Source: Thermomonas alba
GTDB taxonomy: Bacteria; Pseudomonadota; Gammaproteobacteria; Xanthomonadales; Xanthomonadaceae
Length of the DNA: 64,000 nucleotides
NCBI RefSeq assembly: GCF_022419205.1
Contig: NZ_JAJOZU010000001.1
Span: 310,001 to 374,000 of the forward strand
Direction: 5' to 3'
Under the pieces are notes generated by a model. That model was given only the letters and a program-made list of their open reading frames with translations. It was not told where the DNA came from and searched no databases. Every line of letters starts with the position of its first letter. Positions within the stretch are counted from its first letter, which is position 1. Of this stretch, positions 8,055-16,793 are shown one piece after another. The position numbers and the translations under genes were made by a program.

Positions 8055-9842
8055 ATGTGTGGGTTGATTGCGGCGTTTGCGCGAAACGGGGTGTCTCCGG
8101 CCGGGGTGACTCTCGCATTGGCAGCAATGCAACCGCGTGGTCCCGATGGGGAGGGGCTTTGGCAAGAGGGCGGGGTAGCCCTGGGCCATCGACGGCTGGC
8201 CATTCTGGATCTGGATGCGCGCGCGGCGCAGCCCATGCAGTCGGCCGATGGGCGCTACCTGATCGTCTTCAACGGGGAGATCTACAACTTCCGCGACTTG
8301 CGTCGGGAACTGGAGCGCGAGGGCCACGCTTTCCGTACCGAAAGCGATACCGAGGTGCTGCTGGCGCTGTTCGCGCGCGATGGCGAGGCGATGCTGGACA
8401 AACTTCATGGCATGTTCGCTTTCGTCGTCTGGGACCGGCAAGCACGCCGCGCATTCGCAGCACGCGATCCCTACGGCATCAAGCCGCTGTACGTGGCGAA
8501 GACCGGCAACGGGATCATGCTGGCCTCGCAGGTGAAGGCGCTATTGGCAAGCGGGCAGGTGGCGCATGATCCAGATCCGGAGGGGCAAGCCGGATTCTGG
8601 TTGCTGGGTAGCGTGCCGGAGCCACGCACTTGGTATCGCGATATCCAGGCGGTGCCGGCAGGTCACTTTGCCTGGATTGCGGAAGGGGCCGTCCAGCGCA
8701 TGGTCTGTTGGCACGATATCGGCCAGGTATGGCGCAATGCCGAATCGATGGGCGAACGCGACGATGCGAGTGTGGTGGCAAGCGTGCGCGCGGCGTTGCG
8801 CGAGTCAGTGGCCCGGCATCTGGTCGCTGACGTGCCGGTGGGTGTGTTCCTCTCGGGAGGCATCGACTCAGGGGCGCTGGCCGGACTGATGGTGGAGGCC
8901 GGTACGCGCGACTTGCAAGGTGTCACTATCGCCTATGACGAGTTCGCTGGCAGTCACCAGGACGAAGCCCCCGCCGCCGCCGCCCTTGCGCGGCATTACG
9001 GTATCCGCCACCACGTGCGCCGGGTGACACGGGAAGAATTCCTTGCAGATTTGCCGCGCATTCTTGCGTCGATGGATCAGCCCAGCATCGACGGCATCAA
9101 CACCTGGTATGCCAGCAAGGCGGTCGCGGAGCTGGGCCTGAAGGTGGTGGTGTCGGGCGTCGGTGGCGACGAGCTGTTCCAGGGGTATCGAAGCTTCCGC
9201 CAGCTTCCGGCGCTGGTGTCGCGTTGGCGCAAGCTGTCGTCGATTCCGGGGGCGCTCGCGTTGGGGCGTCTGGCCGGGGCCCTGCATGCGCGTCGCACTG
9301 GCAATGCGCGCTGGCGTCATGCGGCCGATTGGCTGCGTTCGCTGGAGGGGGCGTACTTGCTGAGCCGGGGACTGTTTGCGCCGGATGCATTTCCGACCGA
9401 GGCGGATACAGCGGTCCTCGCGAAAGGGTTCGATCCCGTTGCTCATGTCGTGGCGATGACCGGTTCATTGCCGGCTGATCGGCGTCTCGCATTAGGGCAA
9501 ATCGAATCGATGACCTATCTGCGCAACCAGCTGCTGCGGGATTCCGACTGGGCCAGCATGGCGCATAGCGTGGAACTGCGCACGCCGCTGGTGGATGCGC
9601 ATCTGCTGACGCAGTTGCAGCCACTGTTGCCCAGCTTCACCCGCTTCCCGGGCAAATCCCTGCTTGCGCAGGCTCCGGAAAAACCACTGCCAGAGGCCAT
9701 TCGGCAGCGCCGTAAGACCGGGTTCGGCATTCCCGTGTCGCGGTGGCTGGCTGAAGGCGGCATCGCGGCCAATGATGGCAGCCGCAGTTGGGCCCGGCAG
9801 GTGGCGCGGGCCTGGAGCCAGCCGAGGAAAATGTCGGCATGA
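8055..9842 (+). CDS. asnB: Glutamine-dependent asparagine synthetase-like amidotransferase
   Basis: This is a 595-residue AsnB-type enzyme. The mature N-terminus is Cys2 (MCGLIAAF), the nucleophile of the class II glutaminase domain. The C-terminal synthetase domain has the pyrophosphate loop SGGIDS at residues 267-272. It can release ammonia from glutamine and amidate an adenylated carboxylate. Inside a polysaccharide locus such proteins often amidate uronic acids (as proposed for WbpS in Pseudomonas O-antigens), although ordinary asparagine synthesis is possible. It differs from the lasso cyclase at 24921, which lacks Cys2. It overlaps the next gene by four bases (ATGA). Confidence 0.88.
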   Translation: MCGLIAAFARNGVSPAGVTLALAAMQPRGPDGEGLWQEGGVALGHRRLAILDLDARAAQPMQSADGRYLIVFNGEIYNFRDLRRELEREGHAFRTESDTEVLLALFARDGEAMLDKLHGMFAFVVWDRQARRAFAARDPYGIKPLYVAKTGNGIMLASQVKALLASGQVAHDPDPEGQAGFWLLGSVPEPRTWYRDIQAVPAGHFAWIAEGAVQRMVCWHDIGQVWRNAESMGERDDASVVASVRAALRESVARHLVADVPVGVFLSGGIDSGALAGLMVEAGTRDLQGVTIAYDEFAGSHQDEAPAAAALARHYGIRHHVRRVTREEFLADLPRILASMDQPSIDGINTWYASKAVAELGLKVVVSGVGGDELFQGYRSFRQLPALVSRWRKLSSIPGALALGRLAGALHARRTGNARWRHAADWLRSLEGAYLLSRGLFAPDAFPTEADTAVLAKGFDPVAHVVAMTGSLPADRRLALGQIESMTYLRNQLLRDSDWASMAHSVELRTPLVDAHLLTQLQPLLPSFTRFPGKSLLAQAPEKPLPEAIRQRRKTGFGIPVSRWLAEGGIAANDGSRSWARQVARAWSQPRKMSA

Positions 9843-10966
9843 AGCTACTGCACGTCGTCCCCCATATCAGCGCCGAGGCATCCGGCCCGTCTTATTCGGT
9901 ACCGCGGTTGTGCCAAGCCTTGGCCGAGGATGGGCATGCGGTGCGGCTGAGCTGCCTGGGGGCCGCGCGCCCGGTGCCGGGCGTGCAGGTGGACGTGCAT
10001 CCGCAGTGGCCCGTGGCGCGACGCTTTGCCATTTCCCCGGCGCATGCGCGGGCCCTGGCGCGCGCGGCGCACGAGGTGGATATCGTCCACAACCACAGTC
10101 TGTGGTCGATGGTGAACGTCGCCGCGGGTTGGGTGGTGCCAGGCAAGCGCGCCAAGCTGGTGGTCTCGCCGCGCGGCACGCTGTCATCGTGGGCGCTGGG
10201 GCACAGCCGCTGGCGCAAACGGCTGCTGTGGCCCTTGCAGCGCCGCGTGCTGGCGCGTGCGGACCTGCTGCATGCCACCAGCGAGGCCGAATACCACGAC
10301 ATCCGGGCGCGCGGATTCCAGGCGCCGGTGGTGGTGATCCCCAACGGAATCGACGTGCCGCCGTTGCCGCCCCGCAGGCCGCAAGACGGACTGCGCACTC
10401 TGTTGTTCCTGGGGCGGCTGCATCCCGTGAAGGGCATTGATCGTTTGCTTGACGCGTGGGCCGCATTGGAAGCCATGTTCCCGGAGTGGCAGCTCGTCAT
10501 CGCAGGCAAGGGCGAGTCGGCGCACGAGGAGGCGATCAAGGCACAGGCGGCGCGGCTCGGTCTGCAGCGCGTCCATTTCCCGGGGGCGCTGTACGGCGAG
10601 GACAAGGCGGTGGCCTACCGGGCGGCGGACCTGTTCGTGCTGCCCACCCATTCGGAGAATTTCGGCATGGTGGTAGCGGAGGCGCTGGCGCATGGCTGCC
10701 CGGCCATCGTGTCCAAGGGGGCGCCGTGGAGTGGATTGGAGCGCGAAGGCTGCGGTTGGTGGATCGACCATGACGTGCCAACCCTCCAGGCCGCGCTGAC
10801 GCATGCGATGGCTCAATCCGCAGATATCTTGCAAGCGATGGGGGCACAAGGCCGGGAGTGGATGCGACGTGAATATGGCTGGATGTCAGTTGCACAGCGG
10901 ATGACGGCGGCCTATGCATGGTTGCTTCATGGCGGCACCGTGCCTGCCTGGATTCAATTGGAGTGA
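9839..10966 (+). CDS. Family 4 glycosyltransferase (GT-B)
   Basis: This GT-B glycosyltransferase has 375 residues. The acceptor domain starts MKLLHVVPHISAEASGPSYSVPRLCQAL. The donor domain has LLFLGRLHPVKGIDRLLDAW and the acidic segment EALAHGCPAIVSKGAPWSGLE. I chose ATG 9839, which overlaps the asnB stop codon as ATGA, over ATG 9788. It presumably adds a hexose or acetamido sugar to the growing repeat unit; donor and linkage are unknown. The next gene starts immediately after its stop codon. Confidence 0.85.
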   Translation: MKLLHVVPHISAEASGPSYSVPRLCQALAEDGHAVRLSCLGAARPVPGVQVDVHPQWPVARRFAISPAHARALARAAHEVDIVHNHSLWSMVNVAAGWVVPGKRAKLVVSPRGTLSSWALGHSRWRKRLLWPLQRRVLARADLLHATSEAEYHDIRARGFQAPVVVIPNGIDVPPLPPRRPQDGLRTLLFLGRLHPVKGIDRLLDAWAALEAMFPEWQLVIAGKGESAHEEAIKAQAARLGLQRVHFPGALYGEDKAVAYRAADLFVLPTHSENFGMVVAEALAHGCPAIVSKGAPWSGLEREGCGWWIDHDVPTLQAALTHAMAQSADILQAMGAQGREWMRREYGWMSVAQRMTAAYAWLLHGGTVPAWIQLE

Positions 10967-11812
10967 ATGAGGGAGATGATGATCCAGGAGGCTCATGTCT
11001 CGGTACCCAAGAAGACGGCACGGTTGCGCCGCCTGGCGGAAATCGTGTTTGGTCCATTGGTCGTGTTGCGTCGGTTGCCAGCCACTTCCGGCGGGGGGCG
11101 CATTCTGGTGAGCGGGCGCGTAGGGGGGTTGAAATACCTGCTCAAGTCTGCGCCACGTTGGGATATGCCGCTGCTGAACGTGGCACGTGCATTGGTCAAG
11201 CCCGGACATGTGGTATGGGATATCGGTGCCAATGTCGGGTTATTTGCGCGTGCGGCCGCGTTCCATGCGGGTGTGGATGGTTTCGTGCTGGCGGTGGAGG
11301 CCGATGCCGATGTCGTGAGATTACTGCGAAAGACCGCGGCCATGACAGAGCCAGGGCACGCGCGCATAGACGTATTGCCGGTCGCTGTTTCCGATGCGTG
11401 TGGTGTTGTCAGGTTTGATATTGCAACTCGGGCGCGGGCGGCCAATGCCATCCATGGTTTTGGCTCGACTCAGACTGGCGGTGTGCAGGAGACACGGCTT
11501 TTGCCAAGTCTCACGCTGGATGCGTTGTTGGACCATTTTCCCGCGCCAGGTGTTTTGAAAATCGATGTCGAAGGCGCGGAACTTGGCGTGCTTGCCGGCG
11601 CGCGGTGTCTGCTGACTGCTTGCCGGCCTATGGTTTACTGCGAGGTACAAGACTATACGCGCAGGCAGGCTGTCCAACTCCTCGAAGACGGTGGCTATAC
11701 CGTCTTCGATGGGGATCGCTTCGCGGTGCAGGGAGCACTGCTGCCAGTGAACGATCGCACCAGCAATGTCATTGCCTTGCCGCGTGATGCGGAGAGTGGC
11801 GATGCAGGCTGA
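10967..11812 (+). CDS. FkbM family S-adenosylmethionine-dependent methyltransferase
   Basis: This 281-residue protein has the SAM-binding loop VVWDIGANVGLFARAAAF and the FkbM hallmark LKIDVEGAELGVLAGA. FkbM-family enzymes O-methylate sugars or polyketides; here methylation of a repeat-unit sugar or of the chain end is likely. ATG 10967 directly follows the previous stop codon; ATGs at 10976 and 10979 are alternatives, and GGAGG lies just inside the reading frame. It overlaps the following glycosyltransferase gene by about 11 bases. The target hydroxyl is not predictable. Confidence 0.87.
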   Translation: MREMMIQEAHVSVPKKTARLRRLAEIVFGPLVVLRRLPATSGGGRILVSGRVGGLKYLLKSAPRWDMPLLNVARALVKPGHVVWDIGANVGLFARAAAFHAGVDGFVLAVEADADVVRLLRKTAAMTEPGHARIDVLPVAVSDACGVVRFDIATRARAANAIHGFGSTQTGGVQETRLLPSLTLDALLDHFPAPGVLKIDVEGAELGVLAGARCLLTACRPMVYCEVQDYTRRQAVQLLEDGGYTVFDGDRFAVQGALLPVNDRTSNVIALPRDAESGDAG

Positions 11813-12710
11813 TTTTCCCCGGGGGTATGGCATTCACTGGATGCCGGGCGTCGCCCCCGTCGCGGTAGTGATGATCTCGTTGAACGAGGCCCACAACATG
11901 GAGGCCGTGTTGGCTAACCTGGAGGGCTGGGCGCAGGAGGTCTTCCTGGTCGACAGCCACAGCGCGGACGACACGGTGGACATCGCGCTGCGGCATGGCG
12001 TGCACGTGGTGCAGCGTCGCTTTCGCGGATTCGGCGACCAGTGGAACTTCGCCCTGCGCGAGTTGCCCATCACGGCGCCGTGGACGATGAAGCTGGATCC
12101 GGACGAGCGCCTGTCCGACGAATTGAAGCGCAATCTGGCCGATGCCATGCGGCGGGGCGAGGTGGACGGTTTCACCCTGCAGCGCCGGCTGTGGTTCATG
12201 GGGCGGCCATTGCCGGTGCGACAGGAGATTTTGCGCGTCTGGAAAACAGGAAGATGCCGTTTTTCAGACGTGCTGGTAAACGAGCATCCCCTGCTGGATG
12301 GGCGCAGCATTCCAGTGGTGGGTGAACTCGAGCATCACGATAGCCCTGATCTGGAGCACTGGCTGCACAAGCAGAACAAATACACCACCGCCGAAGCGCT
12401 TGCTGCAGTGCGTGGAGATGCGCTGTCGGTGCAGCCGAGCCTGTTCGGAGGCTCCGCGCAGCGCCGAATGTGGCTCAAGCGCCATTTTTTTAAAATTCCA
12501 TTTCGATATGCGTTGGTTTTTCTGTATTACCTAGTATTTGCTGGCGTCTGGCGAGCTGGGCGTGTTGGGTTGATATGGGCCAGGCTGCGTGCCGACGTCT
12601 ATCGCTTCAGGCAGTACAAAATTTTCGAGATGCAGGTCACGGGCAGGGCACCGGGCAAGAGGGTTTACGCCCTCGGGCATCCGGATCTGCGCGTCCGGCA
12701 ATTCGATTAG
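11802..12710 (+). CDS. Family 2 glycosyltransferase, WaaE/KdtX-like
   Basis: This GT-A enzyme is about 302 residues long. The N-terminal half has VAVVMISLNEAHNMEAVLANLEGW, VFLVDSHSADDTVDIA and the acidic KLDPDERL. It resembles the WaaE/KdtX family of beta-glucosyltransferases, and its C-terminus carries an amphipathic or hydrophobic stretch (FRYALVFLYYLVFAGVWRAG) that may contact the membrane. ATG 11802 is preceded by GAGAG and sits inside the end of the FkbM gene; ATG 11766 is possible but would overlap more. A short AT-rich patch lies at 12480-12540. Confidence 0.83.
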   Translation: MQADFPRGYGIHWMPGVAPVAVVMISLNEAHNMEAVLANLEGWAQEVFLVDSHSADDTVDIALRHGVHVVQRRFRGFGDQWNFALRELPITAPWTMKLDPDERLSDELKRNLADAMRRGEVDGFTLQRRLWFMGRPLPVRQEILRVWKTGRCRFSDVLVNEHPLLDGRSIPVVGELEHHDSPDLEHWLHKQNKYTTAEALAAVRGDALSVQPSLFGGSAQRRMWLKRHFFKIPFRYALVFLYYLVFAGVWRAGRVGLIWARLRADVYRFRQYKIFEMQVTGRAPGKRVYALGHPDLRVRQFD

Positions 12711-12722
12711 GAAGTTCATGGA

Positions 12723-14861
12723 ATGAAACAAATCCTGCAAAGCCTCAAAACCGGCCAGACCACGCTGCTGGAGGTGCCGGCGCCGCGCCCAGGGCCTGGT
12801 CAGCTGGCCATCCAGACGCATGCCACGCTCGTGTCGGCCGGCACCGAGCGGATGCTGGTGGAGTTCGGCAAGGCGGGCTGGATCGCCAAGGCGCGCAGCC
12901 AGCCGGACAAGGTGCGGATGGTGCTGGAAAAGGTTCGCACCGATGGGCTGGCGGCCACGCTGGAGGCGGTGCGTAGCAAGCTGGACCAGCCGCTGGCGCT
13001 GGGGTACTGCAACGTGGGAACGGTGATCGCGGTCGGGCGCGGCGTGAGCGGCTTTGCGGTTGGTGACCGGGTGGTGAGCAACGGCAAGCATGCGGAGCTG
13101 GTGTGCGTGCCGCAGACGCTGTGCGCGAAGGTGCCGGATGGGGTCGGCGACGAGCAGGCGGTGTTCACCGTGCTGGCGGCCATCGGCCTGCAGGGCATTC
13201 GCCTGGCGCAGCCGACGCTGGGCGAGTGCGTGGTGGTGACCGGCCTGGGCCTGATCGGCCTGCTGACCGTGCAGCTGCTGCGCGCGCAGGGCTGCCGGGT
13301 GATGGGCATCGATTTCGATGCGGCCCGCTGCGCGCTGGCGCGTGACCTGGGCGCGGAGGTGGTGGTGAACCCGGCAGCCGGCGAGGACGTGCTGGCCGCG
13401 GCGCAGGCGTTTTCGCGCGGGCGCGGGGTGGATGTGGTGCTGATCACCGCCTCCACCCGCAGCAACGAGCCGGTGCACCAGGCCGCGCAGATGTGCCGCA
13501 AGCGCGGCCGCATCGTGCTGGTGGGCGTGACCGGGCTGACGCTGTCGCGGGCGGATTTCTACGAGAAGGAGCTGAGCTTCCAGGTCAGCTGCAGCTATGG
13601 GCCGGGCCGCTATGACCCGGCGTATGAGGAACAGGGGCACGATTATCCGGTGGGCTTCGTGCGCTGGACCGAGCAGCGCAACTTCGAGGCGGTGCTGGAC
13701 ATGCTGGCCAGCGGCGCGCTCACCGTGGCGCCGCTGGTGTCGCATCGCTTCCCGCTGGAGCAGGCGGAGGCGGCCTATGCGCTGTTGTCCTCGGATGCGC
13801 CGTCGCTGGGCATCGTGTTGGACTACCCGCGCGACGATGCGGCGCGTCTGCAGGAACGCACGGTGGCGCTGGCTTCGCCGGCGGGGGCTGGCGTGGCGGC
13901 ACCGGGCAAGGTGGCCTTCATCGGCGCGGGCAACTATGCCGGGCGGGTGCTGATCCCGGCGTTCAAGGCGGCCGGCGCGCAGTTGCAGTCGCTCGCCAGC
14001 GGTGGCGGCGTCAGCGCGGTGCATTTCGGCAGGAAGTACGGATTCCGCAAGGCGTCCACCGATTGGGCCGACTGCGTGGCGGATGCGGACGTGGACACCG
14101 TGGTCATCGCCACCCGCCATGACGCCCACGCACGCCAGGTGCTGGCCGCGCTGCGGGCCGGCAAGCACGTGTTCTGCGAAAAGCCGCTGTGCCTGACGCA
14201 GGAAGAACTGGACACGATCGAGGCCGAGGCGCGTGCCCGGCCCGGCCAACGGCTGATGGTCGGTTTCAACCGTCGCTTCGCGCCGCAGGTGGTGAAGATC
14301 CGTCAGCTGCTGGCGCCAGTGGCGGAGCCGAAGAGCTTCGTCATGACCGTCAACGCGGGCGCCATTCCGGCCGACCACTGGACGCAGGACAAGGCCGTGG
14401 GCGGCGGGCGCATCGTCGGCGAAGGCTGCCACTTCATCGACCTGCTGCGGCATCTGGCGGGCGCGCCGATCGTCCAGCAGCACGCGGTGGCCCTGGGGCC
14501 GCATCCGGCGCTGGGCGTGCGCGACGACAAGGCGACCCTCACCCTGGTCTTCGCGGACGGCTCGGTGGGGACGATCCACTATCTCGCCAACGGCCATAAA
14601 GGCTTTCCCAAGGAGCGGCTGGAGGTGTTCTGCGCCGGCCGCGTGCTGCAGCTGGACAACTTCCGTGTCCTGCGCGGCTGGGGCTGGGCGGGCTTTTCGC
14701 GCATGCGCCTGTGGCGGCAGGACAAGGGCCAGGCGGCCTGCGCCCGTGCGTTCATGGACGCGGTCCGAGGCCATGCGCCCGCGCCTATCCCGCTGGATGA
14801 AGTGCTGGAGGTGAGCCGCGCCAGCATCGAGGCGCAGCTGGCGTTGGAGGGCAGGGCATGA
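12723..14861 (+). CDS. Bi-domain oxidoreductase: MDR alcohol dehydrogenase-like plus Gfo/Idh/MocA
   Basis: This is a 712-residue fusion. Residues about 1-375 are a zinc-type medium-chain dehydrogenase/reductase (substrate part STERMLVEFGKAGW, Rossmann part VVVTGLGLIGLLTVQLLRAQGC). Residues about 390-712 are a Gfo/Idh/MocA oxidoreductase (VAFIGAGNYAGRVLIPAFKAAG, the conserved EKP in VFCEKPLCLTQEEL, and GEGCHFIDLL). This architecture recurs in bacterial surface polysaccharide loci next to a heparinase-like protein and a WecB, as here, but I know of no demonstrated reaction. By inference it may oxidise and reduce a nucleotide sugar in one protein. It overlaps wecB by four bases. Confidence 0.85.
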   Translation: MKQILQSLKTGQTTLLEVPAPRPGPGQLAIQTHATLVSAGTERMLVEFGKAGWIAKARSQPDKVRMVLEKVRTDGLAATLEAVRSKLDQPLALGYCNVGTVIAVGRGVSGFAVGDRVVSNGKHAELVCVPQTLCAKVPDGVGDEQAVFTVLAAIGLQGIRLAQPTLGECVVVTGLGLIGLLTVQLLRAQGCRVMGIDFDAARCALARDLGAEVVVNPAAGEDVLAAAQAFSRGRGVDVVLITASTRSNEPVHQAAQMCRKRGRIVLVGVTGLTLSRADFYEKELSFQVSCSYGPGRYDPAYEEQGHDYPVGFVRWTEQRNFEAVLDMLASGALTVAPLVSHRFPLEQAEAAYALLSSDAPSLGIVLDYPRDDAARLQERTVALASPAGAGVAAPGKVAFIGAGNYAGRVLIPAFKAAGAQLQSLASGGGVSAVHFGRKYGFRKASTDWADCVADADVDTVVIATRHDAHARQVLAALRAGKHVFCEKPLCLTQEELDTIEAEARARPGQRLMVGFNRRFAPQVVKIRQLLAPVAEPKSFVMTVNAGAIPADHWTQDKAVGGGRIVGEGCHFIDLLRHLAGAPIVQQHAVALGPHPALGVRDDKATLTLVFADGSVGTIHYLANGHKGFPKERLEVFCAGRVLQLDNFRVLRGWGWAGFSRMRLWRQDKGQAACARAFMDAVRGHAPAPIPLDEVLEVSRASIEAQLALEGRA

Positions 14862-15961
14862 GCGTGCTGGTGGACATCATCGCGGGCGCGCGTCCCAACT
14901 TCATGAAGATCGCGCCGATCCTGCACGCGATGCAGGCCCGACGCGATGCCGGCGGCCCCTTGCGCTGGCGGCTGGTGCATACCGGGCAGCATTACGACCC
15001 GCGGATGTCGGGGGAGTTCTTCGCGCAGCTCGGCATCCCCGCGCCGGACGTGAACCTGGAGGTCGGCTCCGGCACCCAGGCCGAGCAGACCGCCGGGATC
15101 ATGGTTGGCTACGAGCGCCTGCTGATGCAGCAACGCAGCGCCTGCTGCCTGGTAGTGGGCGATGTCACCTCCACGATGGCCTGCGCCATCACCGCGCAGA
15201 AGCTGCACGTGCCGGTGGCGCACGTGGAGGCCGGGATCCGCTCCGGCGACTGGACGATGCCGGAGGAGATCAACCGGCTGGCGACGGATGCGGTGACCAA
15301 CTGGTTCTTCACCACCAGCGAGCACGCCAATGCCAACCTGCGCCGCGCCGGCGTGGAGGAGTCGCGCATCTTCTTCGTCGGCAACACCATGATCGACACC
15401 TTGCTGGCGAACATGGAGCGCCTGCGGCCGCCGCCGTTCGTGGAAACCCTCGGCCTGCAGCCAGGTGGATATTTCGTCGCCACCTTGCACCGGCCGGCCA
15501 ATGTGGACAGCGCCGAGGGCTTGGCACGCTTGCTACACGCGATTGGGAATGGCTGCCGCGGCTTGCCCGTCGTCTTTCCGGTGCATCCGCGCACGGCCAG
15601 GACATTGCGCGAGTTGCCCGGTTTCCCGGCCAACCTGCTGCTGGTCGATCCGCAGCCCTACCTGGAGTTCAACTGGCTAGTGAAGCACGCCAAGGGCGTG
15701 ATCACCGACTCCGGCGGGATCACCGAGGAGACCACGGTGATGGGCGTGCCCTGCCTGACTCTGCGCGACAACACCGAGCGCCCGGAAACCGTGGAGCTTG
15801 GCACCAACGAGCTGGTCGGCACCGATCCGGCCAAGCTGGCGCCGGCGCTGGCGCGGTTGTTCGACGGGCAGTGGAAGCAGGGACGGGTGCCGCCGCTGTG
15901 GGATGGCCGCACGGGCGAGCGCATCGTGGCGACGCTGGAGCGGCTGCTGGCGTGCGGGTGA
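14858..15961 (+). CDS. wecB: Non-hydrolysing UDP-GlcNAc 2-epimerase
   Basis: The enzyme interconverts UDP-GlcNAc and UDP-ManNAc in the cytoplasm. Its 367 residues match the family length. Visible motifs are ARPNFMKIAPI at the N-terminus, HVEAGIRSGDWTMPEEINR with the catalytic acidic residues, TLHRPANVD and ITDSGGITEETTVMGVPCLTLR, which binds the UDP part. No UDP-ManNAc dehydrogenase (wecC) is seen in the window. UDP-ManNAc may therefore be used directly, or be modified by the bi-domain oxidoreductase encoded just before it with an ATGA overlap. Confidence 0.93.
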   Translation: MSVLVDIIAGARPNFMKIAPILHAMQARRDAGGPLRWRLVHTGQHYDPRMSGEFFAQLGIPAPDVNLEVGSGTQAEQTAGIMVGYERLLMQQRSACCLVVGDVTSTMACAITAQKLHVPVAHVEAGIRSGDWTMPEEINRLATDAVTNWFFTTSEHANANLRRAGVEESRIFFVGNTMIDTLLANMERLRPPPFVETLGLQPGGYFVATLHRPANVDSAEGLARLLHAIGNGCRGLPVVFPVHPRTARTLRELPGFPANLLLVDPQPYLEFNWLVKHAKGVITDSGGITEETTVMGVPCLTLRDNTERPETVELGTNELVGTDPAKLAPALARLFDGQWKQGRVPPLWDGRTGERIVATLERLLACG

Positions 15962-15977
15962 CCGGACTCGCCCGATG

Positions 15978-16003
15978 ACGGATCAGGGCGGGCTCCGATC
16001 CGT
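15978..16003. terminator. Stem-loop at the convergent wecB/vapC junction
   Basis: A perfect 7-bp inverted repeat (ACGGATC / GATCCGT) with a 12-base loop lies between the stop codons of wecB (+) and vapC (-). The position suits transcription termination in both directions. There is no clear U-tract, so it may only be a transcript 3'-end stabiliser. Confidence 0.35.
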
Positions 16004-16023
16004 GCAGTTCGGTGCGGGGTCGA

Positions 16024-16437
16024 TCAAGCCTCCGCCATGACCACGCCAACGCCGGCGGCACGGGCGGCATCGGCCAGCGCGGTGTCCACGGTAGCGATGG
16101 GGAGTTGCAGGCGCAGCGCCAGTTCCAGATAGGCGGCGTCGTATGCGCTGAGGTCGTAGCGCAGCGCCAGCGCGAGTAGTTGCGCTGGTTGCGGCGGGAC
16201 CTTGTCGGTCTGGATCGGCAGCAGTGCCAATTGCTGGATGGCGGCCTGGGCCTGTTGCGCGATCATCACTCCGCGTTTGCAGGCGGTACGCATGACGTTG
16301 GCGTACTCCAGGTGAAGCAAGGGCGGCGCATGCGCATGGTCGTTTAGCAGCAGTTGCGCCACGGCTTCGGTGTAGGGATTGGATTGCGAGTCCAGCAGCC
16401 AGCCGCAGACCACCGAGTTGTCCAGTACGAACGGCAT
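16024..16437 (-). CDS. vapC: PIN-domain ribonuclease toxin (VapC-like)
   Basis: This 137-residue PIN-domain protein carries the expected acidic residues: Asp6 in FVLDNSVVCGWL, Glu in LHLEYANVM, Asp in LSAYDAAYLELA and Asp in PIATVDTALADAA. VapC toxins cut RNA, often initiator tRNA, when the antitoxin is degraded. Its ATG shares one base with the stop codon of the upstream antitoxin gene (TGATG), the standard translational coupling of type II modules. It lies antisense to the surrounding polysaccharide genes, so it looks like an inserted cassette. The target RNA is unknown. Confidence 0.88.
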   Translation of the reverse strand: MPFVLDNSVVCGWLLDSQSNPYTEAVAQLLLNDHAHAPPLLHLEYANVMRTACKRGVMIAQQAQAAIQQLALLPIQTDKVPPQPAQLLALALRYDLSAYDAAYLELALRLQLPIATVDTALADAARAAGVGVVMAEA

Positions 16438-16688
16438 CAGTCCAGGCCTTGCCGGGCGATCGCCTTGAGATCGCCATCCAGGGTCGTGCCGCGCCGGAGT
16501 TGGGCCAGGCGCTGGAATACCTGTTGCGTCTGCGCTTGCCGGGACTTGCTGCCGATACGGGCGCGGGCTGGCACCAACCGCGCCACGGGCTTGCCGTGCC
16601 GGGTGACGGCGATGTCCTCCCCGGCTTCGGCGCGTGCGACCAGTTCGGAGAACCGGTTCTTGGCTTCGGCAATAGGGAAGCTGGGCAT
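16437..16688 (-). CDS. vapB: Phd/YefM-family antitoxin
   Basis: This is an antitoxin of 83 residues. The N-terminal DNA-binding Phd/YefM part is MPSFPIAEAKNRFSELVARAEAGEDIAVTRHGKPVARLVP; the C-terminal, presumably flexible tail (QRLAQLRRGTTLDGDLKAIARQGLD) should neutralise the PIN toxin. ATG 16688 has GAGGA five bases upstream; the longer frame from 16745 would run through the promoter and is rejected. Autoregulation is likely: a 15-bp palindrome overlaps the -35 element upstream. Confidence 0.87.
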   Translation of the reverse strand: MPSFPIAEAKNRFSELVARAEAGEDIAVTRHGKPVARLVPARARIGSKSRQAQTQQVFQRLAQLRRGTTLDGDLKAIARQGLD

Positions 16689-16716
16689 GCGAATCCTCAA
16701 AAAAATGGCTAGCCAG

Positions 16717-16745
16717 AATATAAATAGGCTGGACAGTATAGGCAA
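16717..16745 (-). promoter_or_regulatory. Predicted sigma-70 promoter of the vapBC pair
   Basis: On the - strand there is TTGCCT (-35, 16745-16740), a 17-base spacer and TATATT (-10, 16722-16717, five of six consensus bases). The antitoxin ATG lies about 29 bases downstream of the -10 element. The segment is markedly AT-rich against its surroundings. Confidence 0.6.
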
Positions 16746-16752
16746 TGCCTAT
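16738..16752. promoter_or_regulatory. 15-bp palindrome, candidate antitoxin operator
   Basis: ATAGGCA-A-TGCCTAT is a perfect 7+1+7 inverted repeat. It covers the -35 box of the vapBC promoter and also lies over the -35 region of a possible + strand promoter for the heparinase-like gene. Phd/YefM antitoxins usually bind such palindromes to repress their own operon. Binding here is inferred. Confidence 0.55.
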
Positions 16753-16766
16753 GCGTTGGATATGAT
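16739..16766 (+). promoter_or_regulatory. Possible promoter of the heparinase-like gene
   Basis: TAGGCA (-35, four of six consensus bases), a 16-base spacer and TATGAT (-10, 16761-16766, five of six). It is placed 28 bases before ATG 16794. It shares the palindrome with the divergent vapBC promoter. Confidence 0.4.
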
Positions 16767-16793
16767 GTGCCGGATTAAGGCAGCGGAGCCGGC

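Noticed and set aside
12531-14774. 747-residue open frame on the - strand
   Set aside because: It is antisense to the bi-domain oxidoreductase, His/Arg/Gln-rich with no family motifs; a GC-driven shadow.
15962-16023. Attachment site for a mobile island
   Set aside because: No integrase, tRNA remnant or direct repeat was seen near the toxin-antitoxin pair.
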